Positions 19,340 to 28,625 of a stretch of DNA of 64,000 bases are shown here, in pieces (position 1 is the stretch's first letter; the number at the start of each line of letters is the position of its first letter). Source of the stretch: an uncultured Pelagibacteraceae bacterium (lineage in GTDB: Bacteria; Pseudomonadota; Alphaproteobacteria; Pelagibacterales; Pelagibacteraceae); the NCBI GenBank assembly GCA_902522385.1, contig CABYVK010000006.1:1-64000 (forward strand). The letters are read 5' to 3'. Position numbers and translations under genes: made by a program. The notes beneath the pieces are model-generated. The model searched no databases. It saw nothing but the letters and a program-made list of their open reading frames with translations, and was not told the origin of the DNA.

Positions 19340-22009
19340 TTAATTATTTTTATTTTTTTTTAATTCTGCTTGAGCGGCAGCTAATCTTGCAACCGGGACT
19401 CTATAAGGTGAACAAGAAACATAATTTAATCCAGCTTTAGAACAAAAAGATATACTATGTGGATCTCCTCCATGCTCTCCGCAAATGCCTAATTTAATAT
19501 TTTTGTTTTGTTTTCTTCCTTTTTCAACTGCTATTTCTATTAGGTCTGATACACCTTCATCTATTGATACAAAAGGATCTACAGAAAATATTTTATTTTC
19601 TAAATAATCATTTAGAAATTTTCCACTATCATCTCTACTAATTCCAAAAGTAGTTTGGGTTAAATCATTTGTACCAAAACTAAAAAATTCAGCATATTTC
19701 GCAATTTCCTTTGCTTTTATAGCCGCTCTTGGCAATTCAATCATCGTGCCCACTAAAAATTCTATTTTCATTTTATTTTCCTCTTGAACTTTTTTTGCAA
19801 TTCTAATCACTAAATCTTTCATTATTTTAATCTCTGCTTCTGTAGATACCAAAGGTATCATTATTTCAGGAAATGCAGATTTTATTTTATTTTTTTTTAG
19901 TTCTGCCAAAGCTTCAAATATTGCTTTACATTGCATTTCATAAATTTCAGGAAACGATATTCCAAGACGACAACCCCTATGACCTAACATTGGATTTTGC
20001 TCATGAAGCTCTTCAATTCTTGACTCAACCTCTATAACTGGAAGATTAACAATATTAGCAACCTCATTTATTTCCTTTTTTGTACGTGGTAAGAATTCAT
20101 GCAATGGTGGATCTAGCAATCTTACTGTAACTGGCAATCCACTCATAATTTTAAATATATCTATAAAATCTTTTCTTTGATGAGGTAACAGTTTTTCCAA
20201 AGCTATTGCTCTGTCATCTTTAGTTTTTGATAATATCATTTCTCTTACAGACAAAATCCTTTCTTCATCAAAAAACATATGCTCGGTTCTACAAAGTCCT
20301 ATACCTTCTGCACCAAAATCTTTTGCAGTTTTAGTATCTTTTGGTGTCTCTGAATTTGTCCTTACTTTTAATTTCCTAAAACTATCAGCCCAAGACATTA
20401 ACTCTGAAAAATCACCTGATATTTCTGGTTTCACGGTTGAAACACTACCAGCAATAATTCTTCCAGTTGAGCCATCTATAGTAATTATGTCTCCCTCTTT
20501 AATTTCCATTGATGAGGTCTTGAAATATTTGTTTTCATAATTTATATCAATTTCACTTGAACCTGATACACATGGTCTACCCATGCCTCTAGCTACAACC
20601 GCTGCATGACTTGTCATTCCTCCCCTGGCTGTCAAAATTCCTTTGGCAGCATTCATTCCTTGTATATCCTCTGGGGAAGTCTCCACTCTTACCAAAATTG
20701 TATCTTGCATCATTGCGTTTAATCTTTCTGCTTCCTCAGAAGTAAATACTACCTTACCACTCGCTGCACCTGGTGATGCTGGCAATCCATTTGCTATTAC
20801 ATTAATTGAACTTTTTTCATCCAAAGTAGGGTGCAAAAGTGTATCTAGAGAGTTTGGGTCAATTCTTAATACAGCTTCTTTTTTTGAAATTAATTTTTCT
20901 TTAAACATATCAACAGCTATTTTTACTGCTGATCTTGCTGTTCTTTTTCCTGACCTTGTTTGAAGCATCCATAGTTTACTATTTTCAACTGTAAACTCTA
21001 CGTCTTGCATGTCTTTGTAATGTATCTCTAATTTTTTTAAAATTTTTTGAAGTTCTTTAAAAACTTTTGGCAAAGATTCTTCCATTGATAATTCTTTTAC
21101 TTTAGCATCTTGTCTAGCTTTTTTAGTAATATACTGAGGTGTCCTTGTGCCCGCTACAACATCTTCACCTTGTGCATTAATTAAATACTCACCATATATT
21201 TCATTTGATCCATCTGATGGATTTCTTGTAAACACAACCCCTGTTGCACAATCATCGCCCATATTTCCAAAAACCATTGATTGAACGTTTACTGCAGTTC
21301 CCCACTCAGCTGGGATTTGATTTAATTTTCTATAAACTTTTGCTCTATTACTTTCCCAGGATAAAAATACTGCACTTATTGCTCCTAGCAATTGTTCATA
21401 AACATCTTGAGGAAAATCCTTTTTTGCCTTTTCTCTTACTGTTCTTTTAAAATCTTCAATTAATCCATCCCAATCACTTTCATCTAGATCTGTATCTAAC
21501 AAAACACCTTTCGTAAGTTTATAATTTTCTATTAATTCCTCAAAATGGTAACCCTTAACACCCATTACTACATTACCGTACATTTGAATGAATCTTCTAT
21601 AACTGTCCTTAGCAAATCTCCCATTTGAAGTTTTAATTGCTAAAGCTTCAACTGTTTTATCGTTTAAACCCAGATTTAGAATGGTATCCATCATGCCCGG
21701 CATTGATACTCTTGCTCCAGATCGCACTGACAACAAAAGTGGGTTTTTTAAATCTCCAAATTTTTTAGAAACATCTTTTTCTATTAATTTTAATTCTTTT
21801 TTAATTTGAGAAATTAAATTTTTATTTAATTTTTTTTTATCCTTATAAAAAATTTCACAAACTTTTGTAGATATTGTAAAACCAGGAGGTACCGGAAGAC
21901 CCATTCTTCCCATTTCAGAAAGATTAGCACCTTTTCCTCCTAAAAAGCTTTTAGGATTTTTAATTTTTTTACTATCCTTAGAATTAAAGTTTAATATAAG
22001 TTTTTTCAT
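19340..22009 (-). CDS. ppdK: Pyruvate, phosphate dikinase
   Basis: PpdK interconverts pyruvate, ATP and phosphate with phosphoenolpyruvate, AMP and pyrophosphate. The 889-residue length is full. The N-terminal ATP-grasp domain begins GGKGANLSEMGRMGLPVPPGF, the swivelling domain carries the phosphoryl-carrier His468 in GGMTSHAAVVARGMG, and the C-terminal PEP barrel ends with a conserved cysteine (C866) in VSCSPYRVPVARLAAAQ. The enzyme can run in either direction. With no pyruvate kinase gene in this window it may serve gluconeogenesis or glycolysis. It overlaps glyS by one base (TAATG), so it is probably co-translated with glycyl-tRNA synthetase. Confidence 0.97.
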   Translation of the reverse strand: MKKLILNFNSKDSKKIKNPKSFLGGKGANLSEMGRMGLPVPPGFTISTKVCEIFYKDKKKLNKNLISQIKKELKLIEKDVSKKFGDLKNPLLLSVRSGARVSMPGMMDTILNLGLNDKTVEALAIKTSNGRFAKDSYRRFIQMYGNVVMGVKGYHFEELIENYKLTKGVLLDTDLDESDWDGLIEDFKRTVREKAKKDFPQDVYEQLLGAISAVFLSWESNRAKVYRKLNQIPAEWGTAVNVQSMVFGNMGDDCATGVVFTRNPSDGSNEIYGEYLINAQGEDVVAGTRTPQYITKKARQDAKVKELSMEESLPKVFKELQKILKKLEIHYKDMQDVEFTVENSKLWMLQTRSGKRTARSAVKIAVDMFKEKLISKKEAVLRIDPNSLDTLLHPTLDEKSSINVIANGLPASPGAASGKVVFTSEEAERLNAMMQDTILVRVETSPEDIQGMNAAKGILTARGGMTSHAAVVARGMGRPCVSGSSEIDINYENKYFKTSSMEIKEGDIITIDGSTGRIIAGSVSTVKPEISGDFSELMSWADSFRKLKVRTNSETPKDTKTAKDFGAEGIGLCRTEHMFFDEERILSVREMILSKTKDDRAIALEKLLPHQRKDFIDIFKIMSGLPVTVRLLDPPLHEFLPRTKKEINEVANIVNLPVIEVESRIEELHEQNPMLGHRGCRLGISFPEIYEMQCKAIFEALAELKKNKIKSAFPEIMIPLVSTEAEIKIMKDLVIRIAKKVQEENKMKIEFLVGTMIELPRAAIKAKEIAKYAEFFSFGTNDLTQTTFGISRDDSGKFLNDYLENKIFSVDPFVSIDEGVSDLIEIAVEKGRKQNKNIKLGICGEHGGDPHSISFCSKAGLNYVSCSPYRVPVARLAAAQAELKKNKNN

Positions 22010-24075
22010 TAATGGGAGTCGATTAGAGAAAAATTAACATAATTGTTGAACGTTTTACACAGCATTTGGATTAGTTCCAGTCTATTCTTCTTTATGACCG
22101 GATCATCTTCATTTACAATTACATTGTCAAAAAAGTCAAAAACCTCCCTTTTAACACTAGCTAAATTGTCCAATGTTTGAACATAATTTTCATCTTTATT
22201 AATGCCTGAAAAATATTTCCTTAATTCACTAATTTTTTTGAATAGATTTTTTTCTAACTCAGTTTTAAAAATACCAGGGTCAGTTGTATTTGATAATTCT
22301 ATTTTGTTATTTTTTAATTCACCATCTAAAATATTTGAGGCTCTTTTATAGCTTGCAATAATATCTAAACCATCTGGTTTGTTAATAATTTTATTTAAAT
22401 GTTTAGCTTTATTAAAAATAATAACAGATTGATCTAAATTAAAAGATGTTGTTGATGCTTGAACTATATCATTTCTAATATTTTCCTCTTTCATGTGATA
22501 TTTTAATCTATCCATTAAAAAATCTGATAACTCATTTTGTAAAGATTGATTATCAATTTTAAAACCTTGATCTAAATACAGGCTTAAAGAATAATTAATT
22601 AAATCTTTTATTTTAAAATCTTTTTTATTTTCAATTATTATTCTTATCACTCCTAATGCTAGTCTTCTAAGAGCATATGGATCTTTAGAACTTGTTGGCT
22701 TTTTATTTAAACCAAAAAAACCAACTAAAGTATCTATCTTATCAGTTAAAGAAAGGGCTATGCTAAATGGTTTTTTTGGTACTCTTGAGCCTGAACCTGT
22801 GGGTAAATATTGCTCACTTATGGCCAAAGCCAAATCTTTATCAAAACCTTGTGCAATAGCAAAATAACCTCCCATCACACCTTGTAGTTCTGGGAATTCA
22901 CCCACTAGCTCTGATAATAAATCAACTTTACAAATAGATGCCGATAGTTCGACTTTTTCTTTGCTGATTAAAAGTTCATCAGATAGCATCCCACCCAATT
23001 TTCTCATTCTTTGAGCTTTATCAAAATAACTTCCTAATCCTCTAAAATAATTCATTGATTTTAAATCAGTAACTTTTTTGACCATATTTTGAGATTTATC
23101 TTTTTTCCAAAAAAATTCTGCATCACTTAATCTTGCTTCAACCACTCTTTCATTTCCTAATTTAATTAATCCCTTTTTATCTTTTTTGTTTGCAACCACT
23201 AAAAACTCATTAGTAATATTTTCTTTATTATCAAATATAGGGAAATATTTTTGATGGTATTGCATGGTAATAATTAAAATTTCTTTTGGAATATTCAAAA
23301 ATTTCTTATCAAATTTACAAAGAATGATATTTGGTTGATCTGTTAAATCTACAACCTCATTAAGTAATCTGGGATTGTCTTGAGTCTTAATATTTTTATT
23401 TTTTAATATACTGTTGAATTTTTTTTCTATTAACTTTTTTCTTTCGTTATGATCAACGATAATGTCAATTTTTTTAAAAAAACTTTTATAATTTTTAAAT
23501 TCTAAGAATGATTTTTTGTTTTCCTCAAATTCTTTATCAATAAAAGTTAAGTTAGAGGATTTTAGGTGATGAAAATTAAAATTTAATTTTTTTTTATCAA
23601 ATACAGCTAGAATTGATTTTAACGGTCTCCCCCAATTTAGGTCAAAAGTTCCCCAATACATTGATTTTTTCCATTGAATTTTGCTTAACAATATAGGAAT
23701 GAATTCCTCTAGCAATTCATGAGTGTGCAATTTTTTTGATTTTGTTTTGAAAAAATAAAATTCTCCTTTATCAGTTTTCTTTTTGTAAAGATTCTTTTTT
23801 ACAATTTTATTTGACCTAACAAAACCCTCTAGTGCTCCCTCTGGTGACTTGATATTTGGACCTTTAATCTCCTCAGATTTTAGTACAACATTTTTTTGAA
23901 CTCCTTCAAACAATACTACTAGTCTGTTTGGTGTTGAGTATGATGAGCTTTTTTTAAATAAAATTGATTTTTCTAAAAAAAAATCATTAAAACTTTTAAG
24001 TAAGTTTTCTCTTAAACTTTGTTGAAGATTTGAGGGCATTTCTTCACTAAATAATTCTAAAAAAAACTCTGACAT
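22009..24075 (-). CDS. glyS: Glycyl-tRNA synthetase, beta subunit
   Basis: This is the beta chain of the bacterial alpha2beta2 glycyl-tRNA synthetase, which carries tRNA recognition. At 688 residues it matches the family. It begins SEFFLELFSEEMPSNLQQ, the usual LLEIGTEELP-type start, and contains VVEARLSDAEFFWKKD (about 305-320), the SELVGEFPELQGVMGGYFA motif (about 377-395) and a C-terminal DALR-like helical domain ending with NRLELIQMLCKTFNNYVNFS. Its start overlaps the glyQ stop by one base and its stop overlaps the ppdK start by one base. The sequence is unusually Lys-rich and diverged outside these motifs, as is common in this AT-rich genome. Confidence 0.96.
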   Translation of the reverse strand: MSEFFLELFSEEMPSNLQQSLRENLLKSFNDFFLEKSILFKKSSSYSTPNRLVVLFEGVQKNVVLKSEEIKGPNIKSPEGALEGFVRSNKIVKKNLYKKKTDKGEFYFFKTKSKKLHTHELLEEFIPILLSKIQWKKSMYWGTFDLNWGRPLKSILAVFDKKKLNFNFHHLKSSNLTFIDKEFEENKKSFLEFKNYKSFFKKIDIIVDHNERKKLIEKKFNSILKNKNIKTQDNPRLLNEVVDLTDQPNIILCKFDKKFLNIPKEILIITMQYHQKYFPIFDNKENITNEFLVVANKKDKKGLIKLGNERVVEARLSDAEFFWKKDKSQNMVKKVTDLKSMNYFRGLGSYFDKAQRMRKLGGMLSDELLISKEKVELSASICKVDLLSELVGEFPELQGVMGGYFAIAQGFDKDLALAISEQYLPTGSGSRVPKKPFSIALSLTDKIDTLVGFFGLNKKPTSSKDPYALRRLALGVIRIIIENKKDFKIKDLINYSLSLYLDQGFKIDNQSLQNELSDFLMDRLKYHMKEENIRNDIVQASTTSFNLDQSVIIFNKAKHLNKIINKPDGLDIIASYKRASNILDGELKNNKIELSNTTDPGIFKTELEKNLFKKISELRKYFSGINKDENYVQTLDNLASVKREVFDFFDNVIVNEDDPVIKKNRLELIQMLCKTFNNYVNFSLIDSH

Positions 24076-24980
24076 TATTTTTGACTATCTAACCAAACGC
24101 CTGCTGCAGATTTTGTAATATCTCTTATTCTAGCAATATAACCTGCTCTTTGCGCAACACTAATTGCACCTCTTGCATCTAAAATATTAAACACATGACT
24201 GGCTTTTAAACATTGATCATATGCTGGTAAAGAAATTTTTTTTTCTACCAAATCTTTTGCCTCGGACTCATACATTTCAAACATTTTCAAAAGTGTTTCT
24301 ATATTTGCGTGTTCAAAATTGTAAGCTGAAAATTCTTTTTCAGCTTGATGAAATACTTTGTGATATTTTACACCTTCATCATTCCACAACAAATCATAAA
24401 CGTTTTTTTCTTTTTGAGTGAACATACAAATTCTTTCTAAACCATAAGTGATTTCAACTGATACAGGTTTACAATCAAATCCAGCCATTTGTTGGAAATA
24501 CGTGAATTGAGTAATTTCCATTCCGTCACACCATACTTCCCATCCCAATCCTGCAGCACCTAATGTTGGACTTTCCCAATCATCTTCAACAAACCTTATA
24601 TCATGATCATTATGATCTATTCCTATAGTAGATAAACTATCTAAATAAAGTTTTTTTATATTTTGAGGTGAAGGTTTAATTAAAACTTGAAATTGATAAT
24701 AGTGTTGCAACCTGTTTGGATTATCTCCATACCTTCCATCTGTAGGTCTTCTTGATGGTTGTACGTAAGCTGCTTTCCATGGTTCATTTCCTAATGATCT
24801 TAGAGTAGTGGCTGGATGAAAAGTTCCAGCTCCAACTTCCATATCATAAGGCTGAAGAATAATACATCCTTTTTTACTCCAAAATTTCTGAAGATTTAAA
24901 ATTGTATCTTGGAATGTTTGAATTTTTTTTTTTTCTTTTTTTGCTTTAGAAACCATATCTTTGCCAAATTGATCTTTCAT
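24075..24980 (-). CDS. glyQ: Glycyl-tRNA synthetase, alpha subunit
   Basis: The alpha chain holds the class II catalytic core that activates glycine. The 301-residue product contains the family hallmarks [29 protein letters not shown] (in part, about 29-57), then [24 protein letters not shown] and [24 protein letters not shown]. The start is uncertain: ATG 24980 overlaps the upstream peptidase gene by 35 bases, while ATG 24956 ([11 protein letters not shown]) overlaps by 11. Neither has a good ribosome-binding site. Both precede the conserved domain, so function is unaffected. glyS follows with a one-base overlap. Confidence 0.96.
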   Translation of the reverse strand: MKDQFGKDMVSKAKKEKKKIQTFQDTILNLQKFWSKKGCIILQPYDMEVGAGTFHPATTLRSLGNEPWKAAYVQPSRRPTDGRYGDNPNRLQHYYQFQVLIKPSPQNIKKLYLDSLSTIGIDHNDHDIRFVEDDWESPTLGAAGLGWEVWCDGMEITQFTYFQQMAGFDCKPVSVEITYGLERICMFTQKEKNVYDLLWNDEGVKYHKVFHQAEKEFSAYNFEHANIETLLKMFEMYESEAKDLVEKKISLPAYDQCLKASHVFNILDARGAISVAQRAGYIARIRDITKSAAGVWLDSQK

Positions 24981-25752
24981 CTAAAATACTTGCTATTTGA
25001 TCTACCTGATTGCTGGATGAAGAAAGTTTTTGACTTAACCATCCTTTTGATTTTTCAAATTTTTTAATAATTACATCTTCACCAAATTTATCTTTTAATA
25101 TTTCATGTGCGTTACCTATTCCGTCAATCAATCCTAAATTTTTTGCTTTACTGCCTGACCAAAACTCACCTGAAAAAAGTTCTACATCAGATTTGTTTAA
25201 TTTTGATCCTCTGCTTTTTTCAACAACATTTATAAAGTCTTTATGAAGATCCAATTGAATATTTTTTAATCTTTCAATATCCTCGTTTTTTTCTTCTAAA
25301 AATGGATCGAGTGTGCTTTTGTTTTTGCCAGCAGTATGAACTCTTCTTTCAACCCCAATTTTTTTTATCAACTGAGTAAATCCAAAAGAAGAATATATCA
25401 CTCCTATAGATCCAATTATTGAACTTGAATTTGCATAAATTTCGTCCCCAGCACAAGAAATCAAATAACCTCCAGAAGCTGCTACGTCTTCAGCGAATAC
25501 AATAACTTTTTTTTTGTATTTTTTTGCTTGTTGTCTAATAAAACTGTAGATTAGATGAGATTGAACTGGTGATCCTCCTGGAGAATTTATTGATATAGCA
25601 ACACATGCCGCTTTTTTCAGAGAAAAAGCCTTTTTAATTAGTTCTTCTTGACCTGCAAAATCAATACCTTGTTTAAATTTTCCTGCATTACCAATAACCC
25701 CACTTAATTTTAAGTGAGCAACAATTTTTTTCTTTTTAAAAAAAGAGAACAT
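24946..25752 (-). CDS. S49-family signal peptide peptidase (SppA/SohB-like)
   Basis: The 268-residue product is a short-form S49 protease with a ClpP/crotonase fold. The nucleophile region is [33 protein letters not shown] (about 103-135), where the serine in AASGGY is the expected nucleophile; the catalytic lysine is probably in [12 protein letters not shown] (about 162-167). The N-terminus lacks a clear membrane segment ([21 protein letters not shown]), so it could be cytosolic or peripherally membrane-attached. The family degrades signal peptides or membrane protein fragments. It overlaps glyQ, so both are probably on one transcript with glyS and ppdK. Confidence 0.9.
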   Translation of the reverse strand: MFSFFKKKKIVAHLKLSGVIGNAGKFKQGIDFAGQEELIKKAFSLKKAACVAISINSPGGSPVQSHLIYSFIRQQAKKYKKKVIVFAEDVAASGGYLISCAGDEIYANSSSIIGSIGVIYSSFGFTQLIKKIGVERRVHTAGKNKSTLDPFLEEKNEDIERLKNIQLDLHKDFINVVEKSRGSKLNKSDVELFSGEFWSGSKAKNLGLIDGIGNAHEILKDKFGEDVIIKKFEKSKGWLSQKLSSSSNQVDQIASILDERSIWQRYGF

Positions 25753-25866
25753 AGGTAAGTCTTATAGAATTATTTATTGAATATAAAGACTACTTATAAT
25801 TGAAGAAACTGGTGCGTCAATTGATAAGTAATATATATAAACAAATTATACTAATTTAAAAATGTT

Positions 25867-26880
25867 ATGGGAACTGTTGTACAGCTTAAAAATCAGATAA
25901 ATGATTCATATTTTCAACTTAAAGACTCGGTTGAGGAAAAACTAGTTTTAACCGAAGAAAAAATAAAATCAAAATTATCTAGTGACGTACAGCTGGTTCA
26001 AAAAATGACAGATTATCACATAGAAACTGGAGGAAAAAGACTAAGAGCTTTACTAACGTTGGGCTGTGCAAAATTATGCGGTTACTCTAAAGGCTCTCGA
26101 GATATAAATTTAGCTGCGTGCGTTGAATTAATTCATAGCGCAACGTTGATGCATGATGATGTAATTGATGAAGGCACTGTTAGAAGAGGAAAAGAAACTT
26201 TAAACAAAGTTTGGGATAATCATTCGTCAGTTTTAATAGGAGATTATCTATTGAGCAGATGTTTTGAAATGATGGTAGAAGACGGTAACTTAGAAGTTTT
26301 AAAATTATTATCATCCACTTCGTCTAAAATTGCTCAAGGTGAGGTTCTACAACTTCAACACAAAGGTGAAGTTGATATACTTGAAGAAACATATTTAAAA
26401 ATAATCTCTGCTAAAACAGCTGAGTTATTTGCAGCAGCAACTAAAGTTGGCGCAATTTTATCTGATGCAGAAAATAAAGAAAAAGATGCTTTAGAATTTT
26501 ATGGAAGAAACTTAGGATTAACTTTTCAAATAGCGGACGATACACTAGACTATAATGCTGAGCTCAAACTATTTGGCAAAAAAATTGGTCAAGATTTTTT
26601 TGAAGGAAAAATTACCTTACCAATAATTTTACTTTTTCAAAAATTAAGAAATGATGAAAAGAAAATTTTATCAAATATGTTTAAAAAAGAGTTAAGGACA
26701 AAAGATGACTTTAATGAAATTATAGCTTTTATAAATAAGTATAAAATAATTCAGGAATGCTATCAAAAAGCACAGCACTATATAAATTTAGCTTCAAATT
26801 CTCTAAGTGTATTTAAAGACTCTGAAGAAAAAAATATTCTTAAAAGATTAACATCATTTAGTTTATCAAGAAATTTTTAA
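25867..26880 (+). CDS. ispB: Long-chain trans-polyprenyl diphosphate synthase (ubiquinone side chain)
   Basis: This enzyme extends farnesyl diphosphate with IPP to make the isoprenoid tail of ubiquinone. The two aspartate-rich Mg-binding motifs are visible: MHDDVIDEG (D97, D98, D101) and FQIADDTLDY (about 220-229). GGKRLRALLTLGCAKL is the substrate-binding stretch. The 337-residue length fits octa- or decaprenyl synthases. Chain length cannot be fixed from sequence by eye; SAR11 relatives are usually assumed to make long-chain ubiquinones. A -10-like TATACT (25847-25852) lies 14 bases ahead of the ATG. Its stop overlaps the convergent pdxH stop by four bases (shared TTAA). Confidence 0.93.
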   Translation: MGTVVQLKNQINDSYFQLKDSVEEKLVLTEEKIKSKLSSDVQLVQKMTDYHIETGGKRLRALLTLGCAKLCGYSKGSRDINLAACVELIHSATLMHDDVIDEGTVRRGKETLNKVWDNHSSVLIGDYLLSRCFEMMVEDGNLEVLKLLSSTSSKIAQGEVLQLQHKGEVDILEETYLKIISAKTAELFAAATKVGAILSDAENKEKDALEFYGRNLGLTFQIADDTLDYNAELKLFGKKIGQDFFEGKITLPIILLFQKLRNDEKKILSNMFKKELRTKDDFNEIIAFINKYKIIQECYQKAQHYINLASNSLSVFKDSEEKNILKRLTSFSLSRNF

Positions 26881-27503
26881 GGACTTAATAAAGATTTTAT
26901 CCATTTGCCGGTATTATCTTTATTATATCTTAATCTCTCATGGATTCTGTTCTCACCATCTAGCCAAAATTCAATACTATCTGGAGATAAAATCCATCCA
27001 GACCAGTGACTTGGTCTTGGTACATCTGATTTGTTGCTATATTTTTTTTTGTAATCTTGTATAGATTTTAACAATTGTTCTCGCGAATTTAATTCTTTAC
27101 TTTGATTAGAGGCCCATGCTCCTATTCGACTTTCATATGCTCTAGATGAATAATATTCATTTGCAACCTGATCGGAAACTAAGGATACCTTTCCATTAAT
27201 TCTTATTTGTCTTAGGAGACTTTTCCAATGGAAACACATCGCAGCATACGGATTTTCTTTTAATTCATTTCCCTTTTGACTATTTAAATTTGTATAAAAC
27301 ACAAATCCATCTTTGTTGAAATCTTTTAGTAAAACCATTCTAACTGAGGGAATGTTGTTTTTATCTGATGTTGCCAAAGCAACAGCGTTCGGATCATTTG
27401 GCTCAGTTTTCTTTGCTTCCTCCATCCATTCATGAAATAAATGAATTGGATCATCTATATTAAGAAAACAACTATTAAGACCTAAAGAGTTTTTTTGATT
27501 CAT
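26877..27503 (-). CDS. pdxH: Pyridoxamine/pyridoxine 5'-phosphate oxidase
   Basis: PdxH uses FMN and oxygen to make pyridoxal 5'-phosphate. The 208-residue product matches the family throughout: DPIHLFHEWMEEAKKTEPNDPNAVALAT near the start, PSVRMVLLKDFNKDGFVFYTNLNSQKGNEL for FMN binding, RQIRINGKVSLVSDQVANEYYSSRAYESRIGAWAS (in part), and a C-terminal WILSPDSIEFWLDGENRIHERLRY. It is divergent from aroC with only 33 bases between the two start codons, and tail-to-tail with ispB. Confidence 0.96.
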   Translation of the reverse strand: MNQKNSLGLNSCFLNIDDPIHLFHEWMEEAKKTEPNDPNAVALATSDKNNIPSVRMVLLKDFNKDGFVFYTNLNSQKGNELKENPYAAMCFHWKSLLRQIRINGKVSLVSDQVANEYYSSRAYESRIGAWASNQSKELNSREQLLKSIQDYKKKYSNKSDVPRPSHWSGWILSPDSIEFWLDGENRIHERLRYNKDNTGKWIKSLLSP

Positions 27504-27523
27504 AATTTAAACAAAATAATCTA

Positions 27524-27529
27524 TATAAT
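27524..27529 (+). promoter_or_regulatory. Putative -10 element of aroC (leaderless geometry)
   Basis: A perfect TATAAT at 27524-27529 is followed by 7 bases and then the aroC ATG. No ribosome-binding site could fit in that space, so the transcript would start at or next to the start codon. No good -35 was seen; the 33-base gap shared with pdxH leaves little room. Confidence 0.4.
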
Positions 27530-27536
27530 ATAAATA

Positions 27537-28619
27537 ATGTCATTTAACACTTTTGGAAAGCTATTTCGTTTCACAACTTGGGGAGAGTCTCATGGACCTG
27601 CAATTGGTTGTATTGTTGATGGTTGTCCTCCAAACATAAATCTTAAAGAGCAAGATATTCAAATAGAATTAGACAAAAGAAAACCAGGACAATCTAAATT
27701 TACAACTCAGAGAAAAGAAGATGATAAAGTTCAAATATTGTCAGGAGTATTTGAGGGTAAAACTACAGGAACACCTATTTCCCTCATAATCTACAACAAA
27801 GATATGAGATCCAAAGATTATAGTAATATTAAAGATAAGTTCAGACCAGGTCATGCAGATTTTACTTATTTTAAAAAATATGGAATTAGAGACTACAGAG
27901 GTGGTGGCAGATCTTCTGCTAGAGAAACTGCAGCACGAGTTGCGGCTGGTGCAATAGCAAAAGTTGTACTTCAAAAAAAATTAGGTAAAAAATTTAGAGT
28001 AATTGGTGCAGTAACTCAGCTAGGAATTCTTGGATGTGATACAAATCAATGGAACGATAAAGTAATTTCAAAAAATCCATTTTTTTGTCCAGATAAATCA
28101 ATGATTAAATTATGGGAAAAATATTTGCTTGGAGTAAGAAAATCAGGATCCTCATGTGGAGCAGTGATTGAAATAAGAGCAAGAGGTATCCCAGTTGGTT
28201 TAGGTGCTCCAATTTATTCAAAATTGGATACTGACATAGCTTCAGGTCTAATGAGTATTAATGCAGTCAAAGGTGTAAATATTGGTGCAGGAATGAACTC
28301 AGCACAATTAAGTGGAGAACAAAATTCAGATGAAATTTCTTCAAAAGGAAATAAATTAAAATTCAATTCAAATAAAGCGGGTGGAATTCTTGGTGGAATT
28401 TCTACGGGACAAGAAATTATTGCATCTTTTGCTGTCAAACCAACATCGTCAATTTTAACTAGTAGAAAAACTATAAATAAATTTGGGAAAAATACTTCAA
28501 TATCTGTTAAAGGTAGACATGATCCTTGTGTAGGAATTAGAGCTGTACCAATTGGTGAAGCTATGATGAACTGTGTTTTACTTGACCACTACTTAATGAA
28601 TAAAGCCCAATGCAGTTAG
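27537..28619 (+). CDS. aroC: Chorismate synthase
   Basis: AroC makes chorismate from EPSP, the last step of the shikimate pathway, using reduced FMN. The 360-residue product shows all family signatures: [24 protein letters not shown] at the start, [40 protein letters not shown] (in part, about 105-140), and [18 protein letters not shown] (about 328-345). No ribosome-binding site precedes the ATG. The gene is convergent with dxs, 6 bases apart, and no terminator hairpin is visible in that gap. Confidence 0.97.
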   Translation: MSFNTFGKLFRFTTWGESHGPAIGCIVDGCPPNINLKEQDIQIELDKRKPGQSKFTTQRKEDDKVQILSGVFEGKTTGTPISLIIYNKDMRSKDYSNIKDKFRPGHADFTYFKKYGIRDYRGGGRSSARETAARVAAGAIAKVVLQKKLGKKFRVIGAVTQLGILGCDTNQWNDKVISKNPFFCPDKSMIKLWEKYLLGVRKSGSSCGAVIEIRARGIPVGLGAPIYSKLDTDIASGLMSINAVKGVNIGAGMNSAQLSGEQNSDEISSKGNKLKFNSNKAGGILGGISTGQEIIASFAVKPTSSILTSRKTINKFGKNTSISVKGRHDPCVGIRAVPIGEAMMNCVLLDHYLMNKAQCS

Positions 28620-28625
28620 CCTAAA

